This document shows, in pieces, positions 55,054-63,928 of a DNA stretch of 64,000 nt. Both the position numbers and the translations under genes were made by a program. How positions within the stretch are numbered: the stretch's first letter is position 1; the number at the start of each line of letters is the position of its first letter. The stretch lies in the NCBI RefSeq assembly GCF_024295805.1, contig NZ_JANCLX010000001.1, positions 233,891 to 297,890 on the forward strand, written 5' to 3'. Source of the stretch: Streptomyces cucumeris. GTDB lineage: Bacteria; Actinomycetota; Actinomycetes; Streptomycetales; Streptomycetaceae. The notes beneath the pieces were generated by a model. It was not told the origin of the DNA and did not search any database. It saw only the letters and a list, made by a program, of their open reading frames with translations.

Positions 55054-56370
55054 TCACCTTCCGCTCAGGGCGTGGCGCAGGGCGCGGGTGAGGCGTGCCG
55101 CGGGGTTCGCCCGCAGCGGTGCCGGTCCCGACCGCTCCTTCCACCACTGGGTCAGCCGCCGCCGTGCCGCCGGGTCCCGGGGCAGGTCGTCGGCGAGTAG
55201 ATGCTCGGCGAACGACAGGGCGTCGCGGCGGTAGCCGCCGGTCATCGGGCGGCGGTCCGCGTACGCCAGGAAGGCGCTGCGGAACCCGTCGCCCAGGATC
55301 TCCGGCAGCTCGGGCGCCACATGGGCGATCACCGAGGCACGCTTGGCCGTCAGCGCCGCGCTCTGGACGCGCAGCCGCCGCCGGTCGAAGCCTTCGGGGG
55401 CCGGGGTGCCCGCGACGAGCGCGGACAGCAGGGAGGTCTGGGCGAGCGCGAGCCGCTGCCGGGCGGCGTCGAGCGCGGCCTCACCGGGGCCGCCGGCCGC
55501 GGGGCGGGCCTCTGGGGCTCCGGGGGCCCACGGGGTCGCGGGCGCCGTCCCCGCCGCCGTCACCGCGCGGATCGCGTCGAGTTCGCCCGCCAACTCCCCG
55601 GCCGGGGGAAAGTCCTCATCGCGCTCCAGCAGCACTCCGGGCGGCGCCGTCCGCGCGCACAGCTCGGCGAGGACGTCCAGGACGGGCTGGGTCACCGGAT
55701 GGGCGTGGCTGTCGTGCCACACCCCGTCCCGCTCCACCCCGCCCGCCACATGGACATAGGCGATGGCCTCGGTCGGCAGCTCGTCCAGTGCCTTGGCCGG
55801 GTCCTCGCCCCGGTTGACGTGGTTGGTGTGGAGATTGGCGACGTCGATCAGCAGCCGGACCCCGGTCCGCTCCACCAACTCGGCCAGAAACCGCCCCTCC
55901 GTCATCTCCTCACCGGGCCAGGAGATCAGCGCCGCGATGTTCTCCAGCGCGAGCGGCACCGGCAGGGCATCCTGCGCGATCCGCACGTTCGCGCAGAGCA
56001 CGTCGAGCGCGTCCCGGGTACGGGGCACGGGCAGCAGATGGCCCGCCTCGATCACGGGGGAGGCGGTCCTCGTGCCCCCGGCCCGTACGAACGCGATGTG
56101 CTCGGTGACCAGCGGGGCGCCCAGCGCCTCCGCCCGTTCGCCGAGCGCCTTGAGCCGCTCGGCGTCGGGCGGTTCCGCCCCGCCCAGGCCCAGGGAGACG
56201 CCGTGCGGCACCACGGTGGTGCCGCGCTCCCGCAGCCGCTCCAGCGCGTCGGGCACATGGCCGGGGCAGATGTTCTCCGCGACCACCTCCACCCAGTCGA
56301 TGCCGGGCAGTCCCGCGATGTCATCGGCGATTTCCGGTCGCCAGCCGATTCCGGTACCGAGGCGCACCAT
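55054..56370 (-). CDS. DUF692 (MNIO-type) enzyme with fused C-terminal partner-like domain
   Basis: 438 residues, ATG at 56370 after GAGGAGGGGGAG. Residues 1-273 are the DUF692 TIM barrel of multinuclear non-haem iron oxidases. Ligand-type residues seen by eye are E32, H56, E90-H91 (TEH), E143-N144 (LEN), D176 and N179 (LLIDVANL), H207 (YVHVAG), D220-x-H222 and E249 (LLERD). Residues 300-438 resemble the DUF2063 or BufC-type partner domain that recognises the peptide, joined by an Ala/Pro/Gly linker. Known relatives remodel cysteines in small peptides or proteins. Here the next gene, 5 nt or so downstream, encodes a protein with a Cys-rich tail. The fusion of enzyme and partner is a notable feature. 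Confidence 0.88.
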   Translation of the reverse strand: MVRLGTGIGWRPEIADDIAGLPGIDWVEVVAENICPGHVPDALERLRERGTTVVPHGVSLGLGGAEPPDAERLKALGERAEALGAPLVTEHIAFVRAGGTRTASPVIEAGHLLPVPRTRDALDVLCANVRIAQDALPVPLALENIAALISWPGEEMTEGRFLAELVERTGVRLLIDVANLHTNHVNRGEDPAKALDELPTEAIAYVHVAGGVERDGVWHDSHAHPVTQPVLDVLAELCARTAPPGVLLERDEDFPPAGELAGELDAIRAVTAAGTAPATPWAPGAPEARPAAGGPGEAALDAARQRLALAQTSLLSALVAGTPAPEGFDRRRLRVQSAALTAKRASVIAHVAPELPEILGDGFRSAFLAYADRRPMTGGYRRDALSFAEHLLADDLPRDPAARRRLTQWWKERSGPAPLRANPAARLTRALRHALSGR

Positions 56371-56761
56371 GCTCCCCCTCCTCGTTCCGTCCCGCGTTCC
56401 CCGCGGTGTGTTCTCGCGTGCCGGGGTAATGACCCCACAGGAACAGGACGAACCCCCGGCCCGTATGGTTCAGAGGTTCATTTGAGCTTCGGGGGCACGC
56501 TCCGGGAGACCCGTCGGGGGCGGGGACGGGGCCGTCCCCGGGCCCGGCGGACGCCCCGGAGCCCGCGCGGCGGCGGATGTCCGGGCTGATGTGAATGGTC
56601 ACCGGGCGTCCTGAGTTGCGGAATATCGTCACTGTTACAAAATTTTGGTCCCCTGTGGCGACAGGTGTTCGGAGGGGAAAATAGGATCGTGTGGTCGTGA
56701 GGGGATGGAAGATCACACCTTTGTGCCGCGCCCGCGCGCGGAGTGAGCGTGGGGGCAAGAC
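56371..56761. other. Divergent promoter region between the DUF692 operon and the PBP gene
   Basis: 391 nt without a credible gene. The right part has an AT-rich patch (about 56620-56650) and a small inverted repeat CCTGT (56653-56657) with ACAGG (56662-56666). A TAGGAT at 56683-56688 could be a -10 box for the PBP gene. The left part is GC-rich. Confidence 0.45.
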
Positions 56762-58876
56762 GTGCAGGGCAGTAGCGACAACAACGCGGCGGGGAAGCAC
56801 CGGAAGCACCGCCGTGCCGCGCCGCCGAAGGTCCGGGGCGGGGGGCCGGTTTTCCCGGGGCGCCGCCGCCGTTCGGCGGCCTCGGGGCGCGGGCTCATGC
56901 GGGTGCGCCGCTGGATGGCCGGACGGGTCCGGCTGGACTACCCCCGGGCGGGCCGCAGGGGGGTGTTGCGCTGGCTGCCGTCCTGGCGCCAGACGTCCCT
57001 GCTCTTCCTCTTCTGCGTGGGAATCCTCACCGGGCTGCTGAGCTTTCTCTATCTGCGGACCGACATACCCGAGGACCTGAACGACTTCGCGACCCAGCAG
57101 GACAACGTCTACTACTGGGCCGACGGCAGCGAGATGGCCCGCACCGGACCGGTCAACCGCCAGGAGGTCCCCCTCGGCAAGGTGCCGGAAAAGGTCCAGT
57201 GGGCCGTGCTGGCCGCCGAGAACGCCAGTTTCTACTCCGACAGCGGGGTTTCGCCCAGCGGGCTGATGCGCGCGGTGACCCGGATGGTGACCGGCGGGGA
57301 GACCCAGGGCGGCTCCACCATCACCCAGCAGTACGTGAAGAACGCCTATCTGAACCAGCGCCAGACATTCTCCCGCAAGCTCACCGAGATGTTCATGGCG
57401 ATCAAGCTGGACGACCGGATGAGCAAGCAGGAGATTCTCCAGCGCTATCTGAACACCAGCTGGTTCGGCCGGGGCACCTACGGCATTCAGCGGGCCGCCT
57501 ATGCGTATTACGGCAAGGACGTCTCAGAGCTGAATGCGAGTGAGGGCGCGATGCTCGCCGCCCTGCTCAAGGGCGCCGGGTCGTTCGACCCCACGCTCGG
57601 TGAGGAGAACCGCCAGCGGGTGACGGAGCGCTGGGAATGGGTGCTCGACCGGATGGTGGACATCGGAAAGCTCTCGCGTGAGGAGCGCGCGAAGTACACC
57701 AAGTTCCCCGAGCCCAAGGCGCCGCCCAAACCCGCGGGGCTGACCGGACAGGTCGGATATCTGGTGGAGACCGCGCGGGCGTACGTCAGCTCCCACACCG
57801 ATATCTCCGACGCCGACTTCGACCTCGGCGGGTACCAGATCCACACCACCTTCGAGAAGCCGAAGGTGACGGCGCTGGCCAAGTCGGTGAAGAAGGCGCG
57901 CGCCTCGTTCGACCCCGATGAGCGGCGCGGTGACCGCCATGTGCGGATCGGTGCCGCTTCGGTGGCCCCGGACGGCAGGATCGCCGCGCTGTACGGCGGA
58001 CCGGGCTATCTGGAGCAGGGTTTCAACGACGCCAACGCCTCCAACGTGCCCGCCGGTACGGCGTTCACCCCGTTCGTCTACGCCGCCGGGCTGCGCGACG
58101 GCGTACTGCTGGACCGCGAAGGTCCGCGGAAGCCCGTGACGCCCACCAGTCTCTACGACGGCAACAACAAGGTGGCCGTGCGGACTCCGGAGGGGCCGTA
58201 CTGGGACCGCAGCGGGAAGATCGTGCGGGCGAACAATGAAGGCGACCAGTCCTACGGCCAGGTCAGCCTGCGCCAGGCCCTGGTGCAGTCGATCAACACC
58301 CCGATGATGCAGCTCGGCATGGACGTCGGGCTGGACCGGGTCCGTCGCGCCTCCATCGACGCGGGGATGCTGCCCAGCAGCTTCGGCGCCCGGGTGCCCG
58401 CGTTCTCGCTCGGTACCGCCACCCCCAGCTCGATCCGGATGGCCAGCGCCTACGGGACGTTCGCCGCCCAGGGGATGCACGCACCGCCGTACTCGGTCAC
58501 CGGACTCACCCGCAACGGGGACAAGTTCCAGCTCCGCAGGGACGCCACGAAGCGGGCGTTCAGCGCGACGGTCGCCAACCAGGTGGACGACGCGCTGCGC
58601 GGCGCGGTCCAGAGCGAGTCGGGTTCGGCGCGGGCCGCCCGGGTGGCGGGACCCGAGGTGGCGGGGAAGCGCGGGATGTCCCAGGACGACACCTCGGCCT
58701 GGTTCATCGGCTACACCAAGAAGCTGTCGACGGCGGTGTCCCTGTCGCGGGTGGATCCCAAGACCCAGGAGCTGCTGCCGCTGGAGGACTTGGGCGGGGC
58801 GGGCGCGGTCTCCTCGGTGGACGAGTATCCGCTGTCCATCTGGACGCGCTATATGACGGCGGCCGGCCGGAAGTGA
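56762..58876 (+). CDS. Class A penicillin-binding protein with degenerate transpeptidase domain
   Basis: 704 residues, GTG at 56762. A basic N-tail is followed by one membrane segment (residues 80-97). The GT51 glycosyltransferase (about 110-300) is conserved: the catalytic Glu in AAENASFY (E153) and TQGGSTITQQ (181-190). The transpeptidase fold (about 355-690) keeps SIN (510-512), but the nucleophile motif SxxK reads TAFT (433-436) and the KTG motif reads KRG (636-638). Both Ser and Lys are gone, so penicillin binding and cross-linking are unlikely. It may polymerise glycan only, or regulate other enzymes. A hairpin follows at 58931-58958. Confidence 0.9.
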   Translation: MQGSSDNNAAGKHRKHRRAAPPKVRGGGPVFPGRRRRSAASGRGLMRVRRWMAGRVRLDYPRAGRRGVLRWLPSWRQTSLLFLFCVGILTGLLSFLYLRTDIPEDLNDFATQQDNVYYWADGSEMARTGPVNRQEVPLGKVPEKVQWAVLAAENASFYSDSGVSPSGLMRAVTRMVTGGETQGGSTITQQYVKNAYLNQRQTFSRKLTEMFMAIKLDDRMSKQEILQRYLNTSWFGRGTYGIQRAAYAYYGKDVSELNASEGAMLAALLKGAGSFDPTLGEENRQRVTERWEWVLDRMVDIGKLSREERAKYTKFPEPKAPPKPAGLTGQVGYLVETARAYVSSHTDISDADFDLGGYQIHTTFEKPKVTALAKSVKKARASFDPDERRGDRHVRIGAASVAPDGRIAALYGGPGYLEQGFNDANASNVPAGTAFTPFVYAAGLRDGVLLDREGPRKPVTPTSLYDGNNKVAVRTPEGPYWDRSGKIVRANNEGDQSYGQVSLRQALVQSINTPMMQLGMDVGLDRVRRASIDAGMLPSSFGARVPAFSLGTATPSSIRMASAYGTFAAQGMHAPPYSVTGLTRNGDKFQLRRDATKRAFSATVANQVDDALRGAVQSESGSARAARVAGPEVAGKRGMSQDDTSAWFIGYTKKLSTAVSLSRVDPKTQELLPLEDLGGAGAVSSVDEYPLSIWTRYMTAAGRK

Positions 58877-58930
58877 GAACCGGCCGGGTATACCGGCCGG
58901 GAGTGACAATCGTCCGGGCATGAAAAGGAA

Positions 58931-58958
58931 TCACCCCCGGGAGAAATCCCGGGGGTGA
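58931..58958. terminator. Bidirectional hairpin with a GAAA loop
   Basis: A perfect 12-nt stem (58931-58942 with 58947-58958) closed by a GAAA tetraloop lies between two convergent genes, 54 nt after the PBP stop and 22 nt before the deacetylase-like stop. Confidence 0.88.
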
Positions 58959-58979
58959 GGGAGAACGGATCCGGACAGG

Positions 58980-60278
58980 CTACTTCTTGGTGAAGGTCCG
59001 CCAGTCCGGGGATTCCGCCGGATCCAGCATCCGCAGTTTCGCGAGGACTTCCGGGTCCTGGGCGTCCAGCCAGTCGGCGAGCTGCTTGAACGATACGCAC
59101 CGCACACCTTCACGAGGGCAGACGCTCCGCATCACGTCCTCGATGGCCTGCATATAGATGCCGCCGTTCCAGTCCTCGAAGTGGTTTCCGATGAACAGCG
59201 GGGCGCGGCTGCCGTGGTAGACGCGGTCGAAGCCGTTCAGATAGCCCTCACGGGTCAGCCGCTCCCACTCCGGGTACTTCGCCGGATCGCCCTCGGTGCT
59301 GTCCCCGGACTGGTTGAAGAGGAAGTTGAAGTCCATCGACAGGACCTGCTTCTCGCTCTCCGGGTACGGCACCAGTTGAAGGGGGAAGTTCCAGATGTCA
59401 TTGACCTTCGACGGCCAGATCTGGAAGTCGCCCGGTGAACTGGCGTCATAACGCCAGCCGAGTGACTTGATCACCGGGAGCAGATTCTTCTGCCCCTCCA
59501 GACACGGCGCGCGTCCGCCCGCCAGTTCCACGTCGTAGTCGAAGGGCAGGGGCTTGATATCGGTGAAGCCGGTGTTGGTCTTCCAGTTCTTCACAAACGA
59601 ATACGCCTGCTCGGTCTCGCTCTTCCACTCCTCGGTGGTCCAGTCCTGACCGCCCTTGGTGCCGCAGAAATGACCGTTGAAGTGGGAGCCGATCTCGTTG
59701 CCCTCCCGCCAGGCACCGCTGAGCTGTTGCAGCGTCTCCCGGATGTGCTCATCGGTCGGGAACGATATGGCGGCCGACCCCTGCTTGTGCTGGGGCGGCC
59801 GGTAGAGACCGCTCTTGGACTTGGGCAGCAGATACATACCGCTCAGGAAGAACGTCATGGTGGCGTTCGACTCCCGCGCGACCTGGCGGAACCGCGAGAA
59901 GAGCTCGTCGTCGCCCTCCAGGGCGCCGTCCCAGGAGAACACCACGAACTGCGGTGGTTTCTCACCGGGCTTGAGCTTCCGCGGCTTCAGCTGTTTGGGC
60001 TGCGGGCCCGTATAGGAAGTGGAGCCGTCACCGAGGACCTTGACCTTGCCGTCCCAGTCGGCGTACTTCTCCTTCTTCTTTTTCGCCTCCTTGGGCAAGC
60101 GGTCCGACCTCGGGGAGGCGGCGGCCGCCGGGACGTCTCCGTCCGGTGTGTCCCCCACACCTCCGCGCGAGGTCAGGGCTATCAGCAGGGCCACCACGAC
60201 GGCCACGGCGGTGAGCGCGCCGAGGGGCCCCACCACTCCGTGGGCACTCCGCGCGATTAAAGTCTTCCACGCCTTCAT
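58980..60278 (-). CDS. Polysaccharide deacetylase-like membrane-anchored protein
   Basis: 432 residues from the ATG at 60278; an in-frame GTG at 60314 is an alternative. One N-terminal membrane segment (LGALTAVAVVVALLIAL) and a Lys-rich linker. The extracellular part begins with FVVFSWDGALEGDDELFSRF, which resembles the NodB-fold strand of polysaccharide deacetylases, and continues with MTFFLSGMYLL and NEIGSHFNGHFCG. These give possible metal ligands (a Asp and two His). The family usually removes acetyl groups from cell-wall sugars. The motifs deviate from the standard ones, so activity is uncertain. Confidence 0.75.
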   Translation of the reverse strand: MKAWKTLIARSAHGVVGPLGALTAVAVVVALLIALTSRGGVGDTPDGDVPAAAASPRSDRLPKEAKKKKEKYADWDGKVKVLGDGSTSYTGPQPKQLKPRKLKPGEKPPQFVVFSWDGALEGDDELFSRFRQVARESNATMTFFLSGMYLLPKSKSGLYRPPQHKQGSAAISFPTDEHIRETLQQLSGAWREGNEIGSHFNGHFCGTKGGQDWTTEEWKSETEQAYSFVKNWKTNTGFTDIKPLPFDYDVELAGGRAPCLEGQKNLLPVIKSLGWRYDASSPGDFQIWPSKVNDIWNFPLQLVPYPESEKQVLSMDFNFLFNQSGDSTEGDPAKYPEWERLTREGYLNGFDRVYHGSRAPLFIGNHFEDWNGGIYMQAIEDVMRSVCPREGVRCVSFKQLADWLDAQDPEVLAKLRMLDPAESPDWRTFTKK

Positions 60279-60377
60279 GATCTTCAGCGCCTTCAACGGG
60301 TCCGCCCCCAGCACCAGTACAGATGTACGTCCCCTCCAGTATCACAGAAGTATCACCTGCTCTTCACATCGGTCCCG

Positions 60378-61814
60378 TCACCATCCGGTGAGCAGCAGAT
60401 GATTGATGAGAAGTGCCACCGTGGCCTGGACCATAAGCCAGCGGCGCCGGTCCCGCACGGGCAGCAGAGCGGTTCCGGGCAACGTCCACAGGAGGAACGG
60501 CAGCCAGATGCGTTCCGTCTCCGCCTTGCTCATACCGGACAGATCGGCCACGGCCAGGGCGAGCAGCGCGGCGGAGGTCAGCACCAGCAGCGCGTCCGGG
60601 GCACCGGGCGCGCCTCCGCGCAGCCGCCGCAGCGCCCCCGGGGCGGCTGCCGCCACCCGGCGCGCACCGGCCACACAGGCCGGGCCCGCGGCCACCCCCG
60701 CCACGGCGAGATTGGCCCATACCCAGTAGGCGTACGGCCGGTCCGAGGCCACGCCCTGGTAGTAGCGCTCGACCAGCAGGTCGTACCCCTCCCACCAGGC
60801 GAATCCGGACAGCGTGAACACCCCCGCCACCAGGGCGACTCCGCCCAGAACCCAGGGCAGCGGCCGCACCGTGCGGGCCAGGAGCAGTACGGCCAGGGCG
60901 GGCAGCGCCAGCAGGGTGAGCCCGTAGGAGAGATAGGCGGTGAACCCCAGCAGCAGCCCCGAGGCCAGCGCCACGGCGCCCGGCGCGCGCACCGTACGCC
61001 GCGCCGCGAGCGCCAGCAGCGCCAGACCCCAGGCGGCCACGGCCGCGAAGTAGCCGTCCGCGGAGGCACCGGCCCACACCGCCGTCGGGGCCAGCACCAG
61101 GAACGGGGCGGCGGTGCGGGCCGCCCGCTCCTCGCCCAGCGCGCGCAGGGCCACCAGCACCGCGACCGCCGCCGAACTCCCCACCGTGACGCAGAACGCG
61201 CCCGCCCACGCGCCGCCGACCAGTCCCAGCCGGTCGAGCCCGACGAACGTGAGCACCGCACCCGGCGGATGGCCCGCGATATGCGCCGGCCAGTGGTCGG
61301 GCTGGGTCAGCAGGATGTGATCGGTGAACCCGCGCAGTGCCGCGCCGATGTCGTCGAAGCGGTCCACACCGCGCAGATACTCATGGCGCTGGGTCAGCCG
61401 CCCGGCCAGCCCCCTCCCCCAGCCGTCGACCAGCGCCAGCGCCCAGGTCCACGCCATGGCCGTCCCCCACACCGCCACCAGCAGCCCGCGCCACGGCAGC
61501 CGCAGCGCGAGCCGCGGTCCGTGGACGACGACGAGCACGGCGACGGCCAGTGCGGCGGGCGTACCCGGCCCCACATGGGGCAGCCAGTCGGCGTACAGCG
61601 GCGCCCAGTCGACGTACAGGGAGTGGTCGGCGCGCTGGATCAGGGTGCCGACGACGGCGGCGACCGCGAACAGGACGGCGCCCGCCACGGCGGTCAGCAC
61701 ATCGAGGCGGCGGCCGGACCGCGGGTCCTGGACGGTGCCCGGCTCGCGGTCGCCGGGGGAGGGGGACCGCACGGGGCGGAGGGGGAGCTTCGCAGGGCGG
61801 AGGGGGAGCTTCAC
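60378..61814 (-). CDS. GT-C-like multi-pass membrane protein
   Basis: 478 residues from a GTG at 61814. About 11-13 membrane segments in the arrangement of GT-C or Pmt-type polyprenol-dependent glycosyltransferases. HPPGAVLTFVGLDRLGLVGGA, with conserved HPPG, lies at the external loop. The N-terminus repeats KLPLRPAKLPLRPV, encoded by an 18-nt direct repeat, so the true start may be inside the repeat. It probably moves a sugar from a lipid carrier to an envelope molecule. Substrate unknown. The neighbouring molybdopterin protein is divergent. Confidence 0.72.
   Translation of the reverse strand: MKLPLRPAKLPLRPVRSPSPGDREPGTVQDPRSGRRLDVLTAVAGAVLFAVAAVVGTLIQRADHSLYVDWAPLYADWLPHVGPGTPAALAVAVLVVVHGPRLALRLPWRGLLVAVWGTAMAWTWALALVDGWGRGLAGRLTQRHEYLRGVDRFDDIGAALRGFTDHILLTQPDHWPAHIAGHPPGAVLTFVGLDRLGLVGGAWAGAFCVTVGSSAAVAVLVALRALGEERAARTAAPFLVLAPTAVWAGASADGYFAAVAAWGLALLALAARRTVRAPGAVALASGLLLGFTAYLSYGLTLLALPALAVLLLARTVRPLPWVLGGVALVAGVFTLSGFAWWEGYDLLVERYYQGVASDRPYAYWVWANLAVAGVAAGPACVAGARRVAAAAPGALRRLRGGAPGAPDALLVLTSAALLALAVADLSGMSKAETERIWLPFLLWTLPGTALLPVRDRRRWLMVQATVALLINHLLLTGW
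61774..61812. repeat. 18-nt direct repeat at the start of the GT-C-like gene
   Basis: GGGCGGAGGGGGAGCTTC occurs at 61774-61791 and again at 61795-61812, a period of 21 nt. It codes the doubled KLPLRP at the N-terminus and makes the start codon uncertain. Confidence 0.85.
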
Positions 61815-61920
61815 GGCCTCACGCTACGTCCCGGCACCGGCCGGAGGGGCGCCGCGCCGCGACCCGTCACCGAACCGTCAGATCCGTGCGGTGTCCTGTG
61901 CCGCGTCCCGGCATCACCGG

Positions 61921-61932
61921 GCTGACGTCAGC
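61921..61932. promoter_or_regulatory. 12-nt palindrome in the divergent gap before the molybdopterin gene
   Basis: GCTGACGTCAGC is fully self-complementary and lies between divergent genes. It may be an operator. Short GC-rich palindromes are common in this genome, so confidence is low. Confidence 0.3.
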
Positions 61933-61988
61933 GTTTCGTCATCGGTTCACATCCCCGGAAAGCCCCCTGACGGCTCTACGGTCGAGCC

Positions 61989-63269
61989 ATGAGCCCCCCT
62001 TCCCACCCCGGCAGCGGGCGCCGCACCCCGTGGCGGAGCCCCCTGCGCGGTCCCTGGCTGACGTCCGTCTTCGGACTGCTGCTGCTCGTCGGCATCCCCG
62101 TGCTCTTCGTGACCGGTCTGCTCTCGTACGCGGCGTACAACCCCGACCTCTCCCCGGTCAACGACAAGACACCGGACAAGGGGCTGCTCGGCTTCTACCT
62201 CTTCTCCTGGCCGACGAACCCCTCCTGGCTCTACCGCGTCACCCAGGGCGTCCACGTCACGCTCGGCATCGTGCTCATCCCCGTCCTGCTGGCCAAGCTC
62301 TGGTCGGTCGTCCCCAAGCTCTTCGAACGGCCGCCGGTGCGGTCCCTGGCGCACGGGCTGGAACGGCTGTCGCTGCTGGCCCTGGTCGGCGGCGGGCTCT
62401 TCGTGTTCGCCACCGGTGTGCTCAACGTCCAGCTGAACTACATCTTCCCGGGGTCCTTCTACCCGCTGCACTTCTACGGGTCCTGGGTCTTCATGGCCGC
62501 CTTCGTCGTCCACGCGGTGCTGCGCTTCCCCCGGATGGTGCGTTCGCTGAAGGGTCGTGATCTGCGGGCCGAGCTGCGCACCCCGGTCTCGCGCACCACG
62601 CCGGAACCACCCGACGAGACCGGTCTGGTGAGCCCCGACCCCGCCCCGCCCACCATCTCGCGCCGTGGCGCGCTCGGCATGGTCGGTGCCGGATCGGCCG
62701 CCCTGCTGGTGGTGACCGCGGGTCAGAGCATCGGCGGACCGCTGCGCGAGACCGCGCTGCTCGCCCCGCACAACCGCGAACCCGGCCGGGGCCCCAACGG
62801 CTTCCAGATCAACAAGACCGCCGCGGCCGTCGGCATCACCGCCCGCGACATGGGCGCCGACTGGCGGCTGGTGCTGCGCGGCGGGGACCGCGAACTCACC
62901 CTGACCCGCCAGGAGGTGCTGCGGCTGCCCCAGCACGGCGCGGCGCTGCCCATCGCCTGTGTGGAGGGCTGGTCCACCCCCGACCAGCGGTGGGAAGGGG
63001 TACGGCTGGCCGATCTCGCCGCGCTCGTCGGTCTCGGCGAGCGGGCGCCGGGCGTCCTGGTGGAGTCCCTCCAGCAACACGGTTCCTTCCGTACCGTCGC
63101 CCTCCGCGACAACCAGGTCCGCGACCCGCGCTCACTGCTCGCCCTCAAGGTCAACGGCGCGGAACTGTCACCGGACCACGGCTACCCCGCGCGGATCATC
63201 GTCCCCAACGCACCCGGCGTGCAGAACACCAAATGGGTCACACGGCTGAGCTTCGGGGAGACGGAATGA
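61989..63269 (+). CDS. Molybdopterin-dependent oxidoreductase with cytochrome b-like membrane domain
   Basis: 426 residues. Residues 1-190 hold four or five membrane segments in a cytochrome b561 or YedZ-like arrangement with His in TQGVHVTLG and LHFYGSWVF. Residues about 220-426 hold the sulfite oxidase-type molybdopterin domain, with the Mo-ligand Cys in IACVEGWS. Between them SRRGALGMVGAGSAALLVV resembles a twin-arginine motif with a membrane segment, so the catalytic domain should be outside. The substrate is likely an S- or N-oxide or sulfite-like compound. The next gene overlaps by 4 nt. Confidence 0.85.
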   Translation: MSPPSHPGSGRRTPWRSPLRGPWLTSVFGLLLLVGIPVLFVTGLLSYAAYNPDLSPVNDKTPDKGLLGFYLFSWPTNPSWLYRVTQGVHVTLGIVLIPVLLAKLWSVVPKLFERPPVRSLAHGLERLSLLALVGGGLFVFATGVLNVQLNYIFPGSFYPLHFYGSWVFMAAFVVHAVLRFPRMVRSLKGRDLRAELRTPVSRTTPEPPDETGLVSPDPAPPTISRRGALGMVGAGSAALLVVTAGQSIGGPLRETALLAPHNREPGRGPNGFQINKTAAAVGITARDMGADWRLVLRGGDRELTLTRQEVLRLPQHGAALPIACVEGWSTPDQRWEGVRLADLAALVGLGERAPGVLVESLQQHGSFRTVALRDNQVRDPRSLLALKVNGAELSPDHGYPARIIVPNAPGVQNTKWVTRLSFGETE

Positions 63270-63751
63270 GGCGCTTCGGCTTCCGGCGCGGATACGGCGA
63301 TTCGCCGTGGCATCTGCTCGCGCTGCTCTGCTCGTTCGCGCTGACCGCGTATGCCGGGGTCCGGCTGCTCGACGGCGACTGGCTGGGCATCCTGCTCTGG
63401 ATCGTGGGCGCGGCGATCCTGCACGACCTGGTGCTGCTGCCGCTGTACGCGCTCGCCGACCGTGCGCTGAGCGCGGCCCAGCCCGCCCCGGCCTCCTGGA
63501 TCAACCATGTCCGGGTGCCCGCCTTCCTCTCCGGGCTGTTGCTGCTGGTGTGGTTCCCGCTGATCTTCGGTGAGCAGAAGCGGCGCTACGAACGCTCGAC
63601 CGGGCTGTCCGCCGATGTCTTCCTGGGACGCTGGCTGTTGATCAGCGCCGCGCTGTTCGCGGCGTCGGCCCTGTGGCTGGGCCTCCGGCTCTGGCGCGCC
63701 CGCGCCGGCCGGGCTCCGCGGCCGAGCCCGCCCGCGCCGAGCGAGTCCTGA
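63266..63751 (+). CDS. Small membrane protein coupled to the molybdopterin oxidoreductase
   Basis: 161 residues; ATG at 63266 overlaps the preceding stop by 4 nt, so translation is coupled. Four hydrophobic segments, with HDLVLLPLYALADRAL in the second loop and a Pro/Ser-rich tail. No family recognised. It may be a membrane partner of the oxidoreductase or help its assembly. Confidence 0.75.
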   Translation: MRRFGFRRGYGDSPWHLLALLCSFALTAYAGVRLLDGDWLGILLWIVGAAILHDLVLLPLYALADRALSAAQPAPASWINHVRVPAFLSGLLLLVWFPLIFGEQKRRYERSTGLSADVFLGRWLLISAALFAASALWLGLRLWRARAGRAPRPSPPAPSES

Positions 63752-63772
63752 CCGGAGCCTCCGTACGGCAGT

Positions 63773-63821
63773 GCCCCGCCTCGCGAACCAGCCCGCTCCG
63801 GGCGGGTCCGCGAGGCGGGGC
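63773..63821 (+). terminator. Terminator after the membrane-protein gene
   Basis: A 13-nt stem (63773-63785 with 63809-63821), enclosing a further small GCCCG/CGGGC hairpin, starts 22 nt after the stop. Confidence 0.88.
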
Positions 63822-63928
63822 GAGGCGTTTCCCGGTGTCGCCGCGGTGCGGTGTGCGGGGGGTTTGCCGCCGGGCGACGAGCCGACCGCCCAGGTGGTGC
63901 ATGCGTGTCGGGGGCGGACAGACCGGTG

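Noticed and set aside
61921..61932. CRE-like TGACGTCA element
   Set aside because: That motif is meaningful in eukaryotes; here it is only a short palindrome, kept as a low-confidence operator.
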